This document shows positions 7,922 to 15,491 of a DNA stretch of 64,000 bases, piece by piece (the first letter of the stretch is position 1; every line of letters begins with the position of its first letter). The position numbers and the translations under genes are program-made. Below the pieces are notes generated by a model. That model ran no database searches. It saw only the letters and a program-made list of their open reading frames with translations, and was not told where the DNA came from. Source of the DNA: Chloroflexota bacterium (GTDB lineage: Bacteria > Chloroflexota > Dehalococcoidia > Tepidiformales > Tepidiformaceae); the NCBI GenBank assembly GCA_016234445.1, contig JACRBT010000020.1, positions 114,321 through 178,320 on the forward strand, written 5' to 3'.

Positions 7922-9886
7922 TCAGACCGACGCGGGCTCTGGTTCGCCCAGGTGCCCTTTGAACCACCCGAGGATCCGGTTCAGCACGTCCTCCCGGTGT
8001 TCGGGTGGCCCGATCCGGAGGAAGAGGTGCGACCCGCCCGGGTAGCGCGCCAGTTCCACTTCGCAGCCCGCCTTCTTCAGGGTCACGAACATCTGCTCCG
8101 ATTGCCCCACCGGGCAGCGTTCGTCGGCCTCGCCCTGGATGATCAGCGTCGGCGTCTTCGTGTTGTGTGCCCGCTGCGAAGGCGAATGGGTCGCGTACCA
8201 CTCGCGGTCCTCCCACGGCGGCCCGCCCCATTGCAGCGCCCCGAAGAAGTGCGAAATGTCGCTCGTCCCGAACATCGACTCCAGGTCGAAGCATGGCGCG
8301 CCGCAGACCGCCGCCTTGAAGCGGTGATTCTGGGCGATGGTCCACGCGGTCATGTAGCCGCCGTAGCTGTAGCCCCAGATGCCCGTCCGCGCCGGGTCCG
8401 TGTAGGGCTCCTGGAGGGCGCGGTCCATCACCGCCATCAGGTCCAGGTAGTCCTCGCCGCCCCAGTCCTTCGTCACCCGCTGGGTGAAGTCGCGCCCGTA
8501 CGAACTCGACCCTCGCGGGTTCGAAAAGACCACGACGAACCCGTTCGTGGCGAGGTGCTGCTGGATGGGGTTGAAGCCGTAGCCGTAGAACCCGTTCGGC
8601 CCGCCGTGGATATCGAGGATCACCGGGTACTTCTTCGCGGGGTCGAAGCCGGCCGGTTTCAACAGCCACGCCTCGATCGTCAGGCCCGCTCGGCTCACGT
8701 CGAAGCGCTCCCAGCCCGCAGGCGGCATCTCGGCGAAAACCGGCGCCGCGTAGCTGGTGACGAACCGCCGCGACCCTTCCTTCCGATCCCAGACGGCGAT
8801 TTCGCCCATCGAGTCCAGGCTCGCGACCGACTGGGCGACGTAGCGGCGGGCGGCGTCGGTGCTGAAGCCGACACGGAGCTCCCGTTCCCCCTCGATCTGC
8901 TCGACGGCCCCCGTTGCGAGGTCGATGACATAAAGCCCCGCCGCGCCCGCGCGCACCGCCGGGAACAACACTCGCCGGTCGTCGAGCCAAACCGGCCGCG
9001 ACGAGGGGACGATGGGCGGGAAGCCGGCGTCCGGGAGGCACTGGAGGTCGGTGGTCACCCGCCGCGTCTCCCCGGAGCCGAGGTCGTAGACGAAGAAGTC
9101 GGTCTGGGACGACGGCCAGGTGTCGCCGATGTAGACGATCCGCTTGCCATCGGGCGACCACGCGCAGGTGGCGACGACCCCGCCGTCGGGCGTGATGAAG
9201 CGGACCTCCGCCCCTTCGCCGTCCGCGGGGACCAGCCCCAGCCGCGAGACCATCCCGTTGTTCGTCGCCACGCCCACCGCCAGTTGGGCGCCGTCGGGCG
9301 ACCAGGCCGCCGCCATGTGGTCGACCGCGGCGCCCGTGACCATCCGCTTCTTGCCCGTGGAAACGTCAACCACGTAGACCTGTGCACGGACGTCGTTGAG
9401 GTAGCCTCGGACGTCCTGTTTGTAGTCGATCCGGTTCGTCACCCGGACCACCGGCGCCGCGTCCTTCTTCGGCGGCTCGCCGTTCGGGTTCGCGGGATCG
9501 TACGCGGCTGTGAACAGCAGCCGCGTGCCGTCAGGCGACCAGGAAAGCTCGTTCATGTTGCCGTGGTGGCGCGTCACCTCGCGCGCTTCGCCCCCGGCCA
9601 TCGGGATGACGAACAGCCCCACCTTCTCGACGCGGTCCGAGGTGAAGGCCAGCGACTGGCCGTCCGGCGACCACCGCGGGCTGGCGTTGACCTGTCCCGT
9701 CCAGGTCAGCCGCCGCGCCCCGGAGCCGTCTATCCCGCAGACCCAGACCTGCGTGTTCGCCTTCTTCGTCTCGCGGTCGGTGGTCGAGAGCGTGTAGGCG
9801 ACAAGCGTCCCGTCCGGGGAGACCTGGGGGTCCCCCGCGCTCGTGAACCCATAGACCAGCGCCTCCGCGCTCAACGGCTTCGCCAT
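7922..9886 (-). CDS. S9 family peptidase (acylaminoacyl-peptidase/prolyl oligopeptidase-like)
   Basis: About 654 residues. The N-terminal two-thirds carries repeated TolB/WD40-like propeller blades (WSPDG occurs at least five times, also VSPDG). The C-terminal third is an alpha/beta hydrolase with nucleophile GYSYGGYMTAW, Asp in IQGEADERCP and His in YPGGSHLF. It would cleave short peptides in the cytosol; no signal peptide is visible. ATG 9886 is chosen because GGAGGG lies about 10 bases upstream. Confidence 0.93.
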   Translation of the reverse strand: MAKPLSAEALVYGFTSAGDPQVSPDGTLVAYTLSTTDRETKKANTQVWVCGIDGSGARRLTWTGQVNASPRWSPDGQSLAFTSDRVEKVGLFVIPMAGGEAREVTRHHGNMNELSWSPDGTRLLFTAAYDPANPNGEPPKKDAAPVVRVTNRIDYKQDVRGYLNDVRAQVYVVDVSTGKKRMVTGAAVDHMAAAWSPDGAQLAVGVATNNGMVSRLGLVPADGEGAEVRFITPDGGVVATCAWSPDGKRIVYIGDTWPSSQTDFFVYDLGSGETRRVTTDLQCLPDAGFPPIVPSSRPVWLDDRRVLFPAVRAGAAGLYVIDLATGAVEQIEGERELRVGFSTDAARRYVAQSVASLDSMGEIAVWDRKEGSRRFVTSYAAPVFAEMPPAGWERFDVSRAGLTIEAWLLKPAGFDPAKKYPVILDIHGGPNGFYGYGFNPIQQHLATNGFVVVFSNPRGSSSYGRDFTQRVTKDWGGEDYLDLMAVMDRALQEPYTDPARTGIWGYSYGGYMTAWTIAQNHRFKAAVCGAPCFDLESMFGTSDISHFFGALQWGGPPWEDREWYATHSPSQRAHNTKTPTLIIQGEADERCPVGQSEQMFVTLKKAGCEVELARYPGGSHLFLRIGPPEHREDVLNRILGWFKGHLGEPEPASV

Positions 9887-10230
9887 GGCACACCGCCCTC
9901 CAGCAAGTGGCCGCGAGTCTACCACGGGGGCGTGGCGACTGTTCCCTGATCTCCCCGTTGGGGTTCCTCCCCGCCCACCTGTAGGGATTCCCCCCACAGC
10001 GACCCGTCTCCCCTATCAATTCCACCCGCGACCGCGAACCCCACCACCTTCGACACCACGTCCCCAACCCATCCCAACGCCCACCTCCAACACCACCCGG
10101 AGCGTGATTCGCACCTGCCGAACCGCGATCTCCACCATCCCAACGGCTCATCGCCCCCTTCGTCAGAAGAACCTCTAAGAGCCTGTAGGTTTCCTATGCT
10201 GTATCCGTGACCGGTTCTTCGGTACACGTC

Positions 10231-10342
10231 CCATCCGTACCGCGACCGCGAGGGAGCGGCGCCGGTCGTCTTACCACCATGGTTCCCAGGGCCCGCTAGT
10301 GGAGGACACGCGGAAAACCACTCCTTCACAGTCGTGGCACGG
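10231..10342 (+). repeat. Mosaic interspersed repeat, copy 2
   Basis: It begins with CCATCCGTACCGCGACC, continues CGCGAGGGAGCGGCGCCGGT, has about 50 bases of unrelated sequence, and ends with the 27-bp module AACCACTCCTTCACAGTCG... at 10316-10342. The end modules match copy 1 (6381-6497, opposite strand) essentially base for base, while the interior does not. Confidence 0.75.
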
Positions 10343-10359
10343 CGAACCGCGGCCACGCC

Positions 10360-10432
10360 CCATCCGTACCGCGACCGGTAGCCGCGGCCGACCATGGCCG
10401 CACCGCCTGCCCGCCTCGATCCGCGCCAGCCT
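10360..10432 (+). repeat. Mosaic repeat joined to a 75-bp-type unit
   Basis: CCATCCGTACCGCGACC (10360-10376) is followed directly by a sequence that is the near-exact reverse complement of the unit tandemly repeated at 22778-23069 (begins CGGTAGCCGCGGCCGACC, ends GATCCGCGCCAGCC). This links the two repeat types into one mobile or amplified family. Confidence 0.75.
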
Positions 10433-10511
10433 CATCACCCTCACGGCGCTGGGGCAACCGCTCCCACAACGCCCGGGCCTATCGTCTACTGCCTGCGCTG
10501 TGGTCAGATGG

Positions 10512-11840
10512 ATGGACATGCTTGACGCGATAACCATCCAGGTGGCCGGCGGGACCGGCGGTCACGGCCTCACCAGCTTCCACCGCGAGAAGTTCGTCCC
10601 CAAGGGCGGGCCCGATGGCGGCGACGGCGGCCGCGGTGGCCGCGTCTACTTCCGCGCCGTCGACGACGTCTACACCCTCGAACAGTACCGCTCGAAGAAG
10701 AAGTTCCGCGCCGGCAGCGGCGGCAACGGCGGCCCGAACCTCCGCCACGGGGCCGTCGGCGATGACCTGACCCTCGAAGTCCCGGCCGGCACGGTGATCA
10801 CCGACGAGGAGATGGGCGACGTCCTCGCCGACCTCGTCCATGTCGGCGACGAAGTGCTGGTGGCCCACGGAGGCCGCGGCGGCTGGGGCAACAAGCGCTT
10901 CGCCAGCAGCACGAACCAGGCCCCGAACTTCTCCCAGAAGGGCCACGACGGCGAACTCCTCAACGTCCGCCTCGAACTCCGCCTCCTCGCCGACGTCGGG
11001 CTCATCGGGCTGCCGAACGCCGGCAAGTCCACCCTCCTCGCCGCCATGTCGAACGCGAAGCCGAAGATCGCCTCCTACCCCTTCACCACCCTCGAGCCGA
11101 TGCTTGGCGTCGTCCTCTCCGGCTACGACCGCTTCACGATGGCCGACCTCCCGGGACTCGTCGAAGGCGCGAGCGAGGGCTACGGGCTTGGCTTCGAATT
11201 CCTCAAGCACATCCGCCGCTGCCGGGTCCTCCTCCACCTCGTCGACAGCACCTCGCCCGACCCGGTGACCGACTTCGAGCTCATCGAAGGCGAACTCCGC
11301 GCCTACGACCCGACCCTCGACGAGGTCGCACGCGTCGTCGCGGTGACGAAGGTCGACCTCGACTGGGATGGCGCGCAGGGCTCAGCCGCCACGCTTTCGT
11401 CCCACCTGGGAAGGCCCGTGCGCCTGATCGCCGCCATCGTCCCGGATGGGAATACCGAGCCCGTCCCGGGCGGGAGCACCGGCGCGGCGGTCCCCGGCGG
11501 GAAGCTCCCATTTGGGACTGACGACCTCGCCGCCGAACTCATGGCCCTCGTCAAGACCGAACGCGCACGCGCCGACGAGGCCGCGGCCGCCGAACTCCAC
11601 GTCATCCGCCCCGAGTCACGCGAACGCTTCACGGTCGAGCAGGTCGGCACCGGCGCCTACGCGGTCGAAGGCCAGCGCGTGGTCCAGTTCGTGGAGATGA
11701 TGGACACGGACATGGAAGGCTCCCGCGCCGAAGTCGACCGCCGCCTCGAACGCTGGGGCGTGGCCAAAGCCCTCCGCCGGGTCGGCGTGAAGCCCGGCGA
11801 CAAAGTCACCTTCGGCGAAACCACGATCGAGTGGGAGTAG
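10512..11840 (+). CDS. obg: GTPase Obg/CgtA
   Basis: 442 residues in three Obg domains. The N-terminal glycine-rich Obg fold includes GGPDGGDGGRGG. The G domain has GLPNAGKST, YPFTTLEP, DLPGL and VTKVDL. The C-terminal OCT domain ends KPGDKVTFGETTIEWE. It acts in ribosome assembly and stress control. The start is ATG 10512 or ATG 10518; neither has a strong RBS. The G domain carries an unusual ~24-residue Gly/Pro-rich insertion after the G5 region (about 11438-11515). The last 57 bp are duplicated at 14346-14402. Confidence 0.95.
   Translation: MDMLDAITIQVAGGTGGHGLTSFHREKFVPKGGPDGGDGGRGGRVYFRAVDDVYTLEQYRSKKKFRAGSGGNGGPNLRHGAVGDDLTLEVPAGTVITDEEMGDVLADLVHVGDEVLVAHGGRGGWGNKRFASSTNQAPNFSQKGHDGELLNVRLELRLLADVGLIGLPNAGKSTLLAAMSNAKPKIASYPFTTLEPMLGVVLSGYDRFTMADLPGLVEGASEGYGLGFEFLKHIRRCRVLLHLVDSTSPDPVTDFELIEGELRAYDPTLDEVARVVAVTKVDLDWDGAQGSAATLSSHLGRPVRLIAAIVPDGNTEPVPGGSTGAAVPGGKLPFGTDDLAAELMALVKTERARADEAAAAELHVIRPESRERFTVEQVGTGAYAVEGQRVVQFVEMMDTDMEGSRAEVDRRLERWGVAKALRRVGVKPGDKVTFGETTIEWE
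11784..11840 (+). repeat. 57-bp direct repeat, left copy (obg 3' end)
   Basis: The last 18 sense codons plus the stop codon of obg. This stretch is identical, base for base, to 14346-14402, and the match ends abruptly on both sides. The pair brackets the WxL-like gene cassette. Confidence 0.95.
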
Positions 11841-12035
11841 GAACCCGCCGAGCTACCCGGCACGCGCCGCTCGCCTGAACTCGGTCCCTCAGTCGGCAGC
11901 CCCACCCTTCCCTTGCTTGCTCCATCCCCTCCACCGGGGATCCACTCGATGGTTGCTCGAAGCTTCTGGTGGTTGGGCGAGCTTGAGGATGACGGCGGCG
12001 AACGGCTGCCGCATCAACAACAGAAGGAGTTCTCA
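11841..12035. other. Junction after obg, no gene
   Basis: 195 bp between obg and the first cassette gene. Just after the obg stop, GCCGAGCTACCCGG resembles GCCGAGCTACCGGG at the 3' end of the LLM gene (14554 onward), as if a fragment of the next chromosomal gene had been left behind. The remainder holds the RBS of the next gene (AGAAGGAG at about 12022-12029) and nothing else recognised. Confidence 0.5.
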
Positions 12036-12593
12036 TTGGACATCAGGCGCAGGACACTCATCGTGTTGAGCGGGGCGTTGGCAGCAGTTGCCATTGTAGG
12101 CTCTGCATTCGCTGCAGACACCGTCACCCAAACGCTCAGCGCGGGCACGCGCACGGCGAGCGTTGCTAACCTCACGCTCACAGCGGCGACCTACTCGCAC
12201 ACACAGCAGTCGAGCACCGGCACGCTGACGCTGACCGCCGATGACAGCACAGGATCTGGGGCCGGCTGGAACGTCACCATCCAGAGTTCGGCATTCGTCT
12301 ATAGCGGCTCTTACAGCGGTACCGACATCCCGGCCGCCAATTTCGCCCTCACCGACGCCGCCGCCCCGGCTGCTACCGCCGGCCAGGCCGTCGATGCGAC
12401 CAACGGCCCCAAGGTCCCGGCCACCTCTCCGGTGGGCACCCTCGATTCGGCGCGTAAGACCGTCCAGGCCAACGCAGCCTACGGTCAGGGCACCTATACC
12501 CAGGCCCTCGGGGTCTCACTGACGATCCCCGCGCAGTCCCGCGTGGGAACCTATACGGGCACGCTGACGACGACCATCTCAGCCGCTCCCTGA
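12036..12593 (+). CDS. Secreted WxL-like surface protein A
   Basis: 185 residues from a TTG start with AGAAGGAG six bases upstream. A Sec signal peptide (RRRTLIVLSGALAAVAIVG, then SAFA cleavage) precedes an all-beta mature protein rich in T, S and A. It has GWNVTIQSSAF and ends GTYTGTLTTTISAAP, which align in position with the two WxL motifs of WxL cell-wall proteins (GW-x-L-x-V and YT-x-T-L-x-W-x-L at the C-terminus), although the second Trp is missing. It is a paralogue of the next gene and lies upstream of a DUF916-type gene, as WxL genes usually do. The family call is inference from motif and context. Confidence 0.65.
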   Translation: MDIRRRTLIVLSGALAAVAIVGSAFAADTVTQTLSAGTRTASVANLTLTAATYSHTQQSSTGTLTLTADDSTGSGAGWNVTIQSSAFVYSGSYSGTDIPAANFALTDAAAPAATAGQAVDATNGPKVPATSPVGTLDSARKTVQANAAYGQGTYTQALGVSLTIPAQSRVGTYTGTLTTTISAAP

Positions 12594-12656
12594 ACAACGG
12601 TGTCGAATGCGGCGGGGGGCTGTAAATCCTCGCCGCCGCCGCCGAGGGTATGAGCC

Positions 12657-13187
12657 ATGAGGATGACTACGGGGCCTATCGTTCCGGTCGTCGCGACCCT
12701 CGCGGCGGGAGTCGCCCTTTTCGCCTTTCTGCGGCCGGCCCTCGCGGTCCGGGGCGCCAGCGTCGCCGACCTCGTGCTCGGCGACATCAACTATTCGCAC
12801 ACGGCCCAGCAGAGCCACGGCACACTGGTGCTGACCGCCTCCGACGATGCGCCCGATGGCTGGAACGTCACCATCCTTGCCTCCGCATTCGTCTATAGCG
12901 GGACAAACGGCGGGACCGACATCCCGGCCGCCAACTTCGCCCTCACTTCGGCCGGCGCCCCGGCGGCAACGGCCGGTCAGGCGATTGACGCCGCTGGCGG
13001 CCCGAGAGTACCCGCCGCTTCGCCGGTGGGATCGCTCGACACCGCCCGCAAGACAATCCAGGCGGATGCAGGCTTCGGCCAGGGCACCTATACCCAGGCA
13101 CTGGGCGTGACGCTGACGATCCCCGCTCGGTCTCGCGCCGGCACGTACACCGGTACGCTGACGACGACCATCGCAGCTGGCCCCTGA
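12657..13187 (+). CDS. Secreted WxL-like surface protein B
   Basis: 176 residues, clearly paralogous to the preceding gene: it shares GTDIPAANFALT, TYTQALGV and the ending GTYTGTLTTTIAAGP, and the DNA is also similar. The N-terminus is a signal peptide (VVATLAAGVALFAFLRPALA). It keeps DGWNVTILASAF, the first WxL-like motif. It has no sortase motif or C-terminal anchor, so attachment would have to be noncovalent, as for WxL proteins. The gene is probably co-transcribed with both neighbours. Confidence 0.65.
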   Translation: MRMTTGPIVPVVATLAAGVALFAFLRPALAVRGASVADLVLGDINYSHTAQQSHGTLVLTASDDAPDGWNVTILASAFVYSGTNGGTDIPAANFALTSAGAPAATAGQAIDAAGGPRVPAASPVGSLDTARKTIQADAGFGQGTYTQALGVTLTIPARSRAGTYTGTLTTTIAAGP

Positions 13188-13218
13188 GTTCATTTCCAAG
13201 AAACCGGAGAACGCTCTC

Positions 13219-14322
13219 ATGCTCGCCAGGTCCTCAGCGCTCATCCTCGCGATCCTCACCGGGCTCATCTCCCTCCTCCCCGCGCTGGCGGAAGGACCCG
13301 ACATCGAACTGGGCATTGCCCCGCTCGACTACGCCGGGCAGTACTTCGACATCACGCTGCAGCCGGGCGAAACGAGAGAGCTCAAGGTTGAGCTGGGGAA
13401 CCACGGCAAGGACACCGCTCGCGCCCGCACCTACCCTGCCGACGTGTACACGATCGTGAACGGCGGATTCGGGGCCGAGCTCGACGGCGAGCAGCCAGCC
13501 GGGACCACCCTCTGGTTGGACTACCCGTCGAAGACAGTAGAGCTCGAAGGAGGGAGGGCCCTCCAGCAAACCTTCACCGTGCGTGTGCCGGCCGATGCAA
13601 GGCCGGGCGAGTACATCACCAGCCTCGTGGTGCAGAACGAGAAGCCCACGACTTCTTCCGCAGCCGGCGGAGGAATCGCCATCCAGCAGGTGCAGAGAAA
13701 AGTCATTGCCGTGGCCATCACCGTCCCGGGACCACGGTTGCCGGCACTGACCATCGGCGATCTTGAGCACAAGGTTGTCGCAGGTGCCTCCGTCATTGCC
13801 GCTCGCGTCAACAACACCGGGAATGTGCGCCTCAGGCCAGCGGGCGAGTTTGTGCTGCGCGATAGCCAGGGCGCGGAAGTGACCCGCTATCCGATCGACA
13901 TGGACACGTTCTACGCCGGGACGTCAACCACGGTCGAAGTGCCGTTCGAGGCGACGTTGCTGGAGGGGGGGTACATCGCCAGACTCCAGCTCTCCGACGC
14001 GTCGGGGGCGACTGCGGCCCAGTCGGCGCCCCTGGAAGTCCGCACCCCCAAGGACGCGCCGCCCATTGCGTCGAGCGGTTCTGCGCGCGCCGCGACCAAC
14101 CAACCGCGGTCCGCGGGCACTTTGGAGCCGGACCACGGCAGCGTGGCCTGGGTGCCGCTCAGCGGCGCCGCGCTGGTGGCTGTGCTCGTCCTGGTAATGG
14201 TGGCGCAGCTCTGGATGCGGGCGAGAGCACAGCAGCGGACAGAGGAGAGTGAGCGAGTCCCCCTCATCCAGGACCCCGACCGATGGCGAGGCCAGCACGG
14301 CTCCGGCCGTGGGCGTCCGTAG
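13219..14322 (+). CDS. DUF916-type WxL-interacting surface protein with C-terminal membrane anchor
   Basis: 367 residues. A signal peptide (SSALILAILTGLISLLPALA) is followed by a beta-sandwich domain with APLDYAGQYFDITLQPGETR and ELGNHGKDTARARTYPADVY. This is the pattern of the WxL-interacting-protein peptidoglycan-binding domain (DUF916: gYFdL-x-PG-x-x-x, then N-x-x-d). A second Ig-like region follows, then a TM helix (PLSGAALVAVLVLVMVAQLW) and a basic tail. In Firmicutes such proteins hold WxL proteins at the cell wall; here the same gene order suggests the same. Family assignment is from memory of the motif. Confidence 0.7.
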   Translation: MLARSSALILAILTGLISLLPALAEGPDIELGIAPLDYAGQYFDITLQPGETRELKVELGNHGKDTARARTYPADVYTIVNGGFGAELDGEQPAGTTLWLDYPSKTVELEGGRALQQTFTVRVPADARPGEYITSLVVQNEKPTTSSAAGGGIAIQQVQRKVIAVAITVPGPRLPALTIGDLEHKVVAGASVIAARVNNTGNVRLRPAGEFVLRDSQGAEVTRYPIDMDTFYAGTSTTVEVPFEATLLEGGYIARLQLSDASGATAAQSAPLEVRTPKDAPPIASSGSARAATNQPRSAGTLEPDHGSVAWVPLSGAALVAVLVLVMVAQLWMRARAQQRTEESERVPLIQDPDRWRGQHGSGRGRP

Positions 14323-14402
14323 AGCGGGCCGCCCTCCCGCGCGTGGGCGTGAAGCCCGGCGACAAAGTCACCTTCGGCGAAACCACGATCGAGTGGGAGT
14401 AG
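14322..14402 (+). pseudogene. Remnant copy of the obg 3' end
   Basis: Translated in the obg frame this reads ERAALPRVGVKPGDKVTFGE and on to the same ending as Obg. The last 57 bp (14346-14402) are identical to the real obg terminus; the few codons before are similar but diverged (ALPRVG against ALRRVG). There is no start codon or domain, so it is a leftover fragment. It marks the right edge of the inserted cassette. Confidence 0.85.
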
Positions 14403-14450
14403 CAGCCCGGGGCCCGGTCGCGCCGCACTGGAGATCCGCCGGCACACGTA

Positions 14451-14486
14451 CCATCCGTACCGCGACCGCGAGGGAGCGGCGCCGGT
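14451..14486 (+). repeat. Mosaic interspersed repeat, left module only
   Basis: CCATCCGTACCGCGACC followed by GCGAGGGAGCGGCGCCGGT, the same 36 bases as 10231-10266. The second end module is not found nearby. It lies in the gap between the obg remnant and the LLM gene. Confidence 0.8.
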
Positions 14487-14560
14487 GGTCTCGTCACCCG
14501 GGCAGCCGTGCAGGAGCCCGGGCTCCAGTTCGAAGACCCCTGTGCCGCGGCACCGCCGAG

Positions 14561-15415
14561 CTACCGGGCGCTCGCCGCGATCTCCGCGTAGCGCTTGAGG
14601 ATCGGCAGCACCGTCCCCGCCGGCGCCGGCGGCAACCCGAAGACGCAGCGGTCGACCCCCGCCCGGATGTAGCGCTCGACGCTCTCCGCCTTCGGGGGCA
14701 CGCCGAAAATGGACACGGGGATGCGGCCGCGACCCGCCGCCTTCGCCCGCGCCTGGAGCTCGCCGATCTTGTCCTCCAGCGTCCGGGTGTCGCCCGGGTT
14801 CACGCGGCCGCCAATGGGCATCCACTCGTCGCCGTATTCGATGATCCGGTCGAAGGTCCGGGGGCCGTCGCCGCCGACGAGGATCGGCGGGTGGGGCTTC
14901 TGGGCCGGCTTCGGCCACGACCAGATCGGGTCGAAGTCGACGAACTCGCCGTGGTATTCGGCCTCGTCCTTCGTCCAGATCTCTTTCATCGCGAGGATGC
15001 GTTCGCGGAGGACCTTCCAGCGGACCGCCCCGCGGGTGCCGTGGTTCTCCATCTCTTCGATGTTCCAGCCGCCGCCGATGCCGAAGAGGAAGCGCCCGCC
15101 CGAGAGGTGGTCGATGCTGGCGACTTCCTTCGCCAGCGTTATCGGGTCGCGTTCGATGACCAGGCAGATGCCGGTGCCGACGTTCAGCGTCTTCGTCACC
15201 GCCGCCACGGCCCCGCTCGCGACGAACGGGTCGAGAGTGTGCCAGTACTCCTGCGGCAGGGGCGCGCCGCCGGGCCAGGGCGTCCGCCGGCTCGTCGGGA
15301 TGTGGGTGTGTTCGGGGAGGAAGAGCGATTCGAACCCGAGGTCCTCGGCGGCCCGTCCGAGTTCGGTGACGGGGGTCGCGTAGTCCGTGGGGAACATCTG
15401 GACGCCGAACTTCAT
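14561..15415 (-). CDS. LLM class (F420-dependent) oxidoreductase
   Basis: 284 residues of luciferase-like TIM barrel. It begins MKFGVQMFPTDYATPVTELG and has GFESLFLPEHTH, SGGRFLFGIGGGWN (the conserved phosphate-binding G-x-G-x-G-W), PILVGGDGPRTFDR and WMPIGG. This arrangement matches the probable F420-dependent LLM subfamily. A cytosolic redox role is likely; substrate unknown. It is convergent with obg across the inserted cassette. Confidence 0.88.
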   Translation of the reverse strand: MKFGVQMFPTDYATPVTELGRAAEDLGFESLFLPEHTHIPTSRRTPWPGGAPLPQEYWHTLDPFVASGAVAAVTKTLNVGTGICLVIERDPITLAKEVASIDHLSGGRFLFGIGGGWNIEEMENHGTRGAVRWKVLRERILAMKEIWTKDEAEYHGEFVDFDPIWSWPKPAQKPHPPILVGGDGPRTFDRIIEYGDEWMPIGGRVNPGDTRTLEDKIGELQARAKAAGRGRIPVSIFGVPPKAESVERYIRAGVDRCVFGLPPAPAGTVLPILKRYAEIAASAR

Positions 15416-15491
15416 GGTGGCTGACTCCGTCGGTGGTGGGTGTCGCGCATTCTACCCGCGGCGCCGCCCGTCTGCCGGGAGCCGGCGGCGC

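Larger units (their letters stand above)
9887..10511. other. Long intergenic gap with repeats, no gene
   Basis: This 625-bp gap between the divergent S9 peptidase and obg genes contains no convincing coding frame. Its first half is C-rich and low in complexity. Its second half contains two members of the mosaic repeat family (listed separately). The obg promoter is expected here but no clear -35/-10 pair stands out. Confidence 0.6.

Noticed and set aside
7952..9949. 665-codon plus-strand frame opposite the S9 peptidase
   Set aside because: Arg/Pro/His-rich antisense shadow; the minus strand holds the full propeller and catalytic triad.
10299..10511. Longer Obg N-terminus from 10299
   Set aside because: The added part is encoded by the intergenic repeats and does not resemble the Obg fold, which starts at the MLDAITIQVAGG segment.
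12900..13190. Sortase-anchored surface proteins for the 6592 sortase
   Set aside because: Neither WxL-like protein has an LPxTG-type motif, a C-terminal hydrophobic segment or a basic tail.
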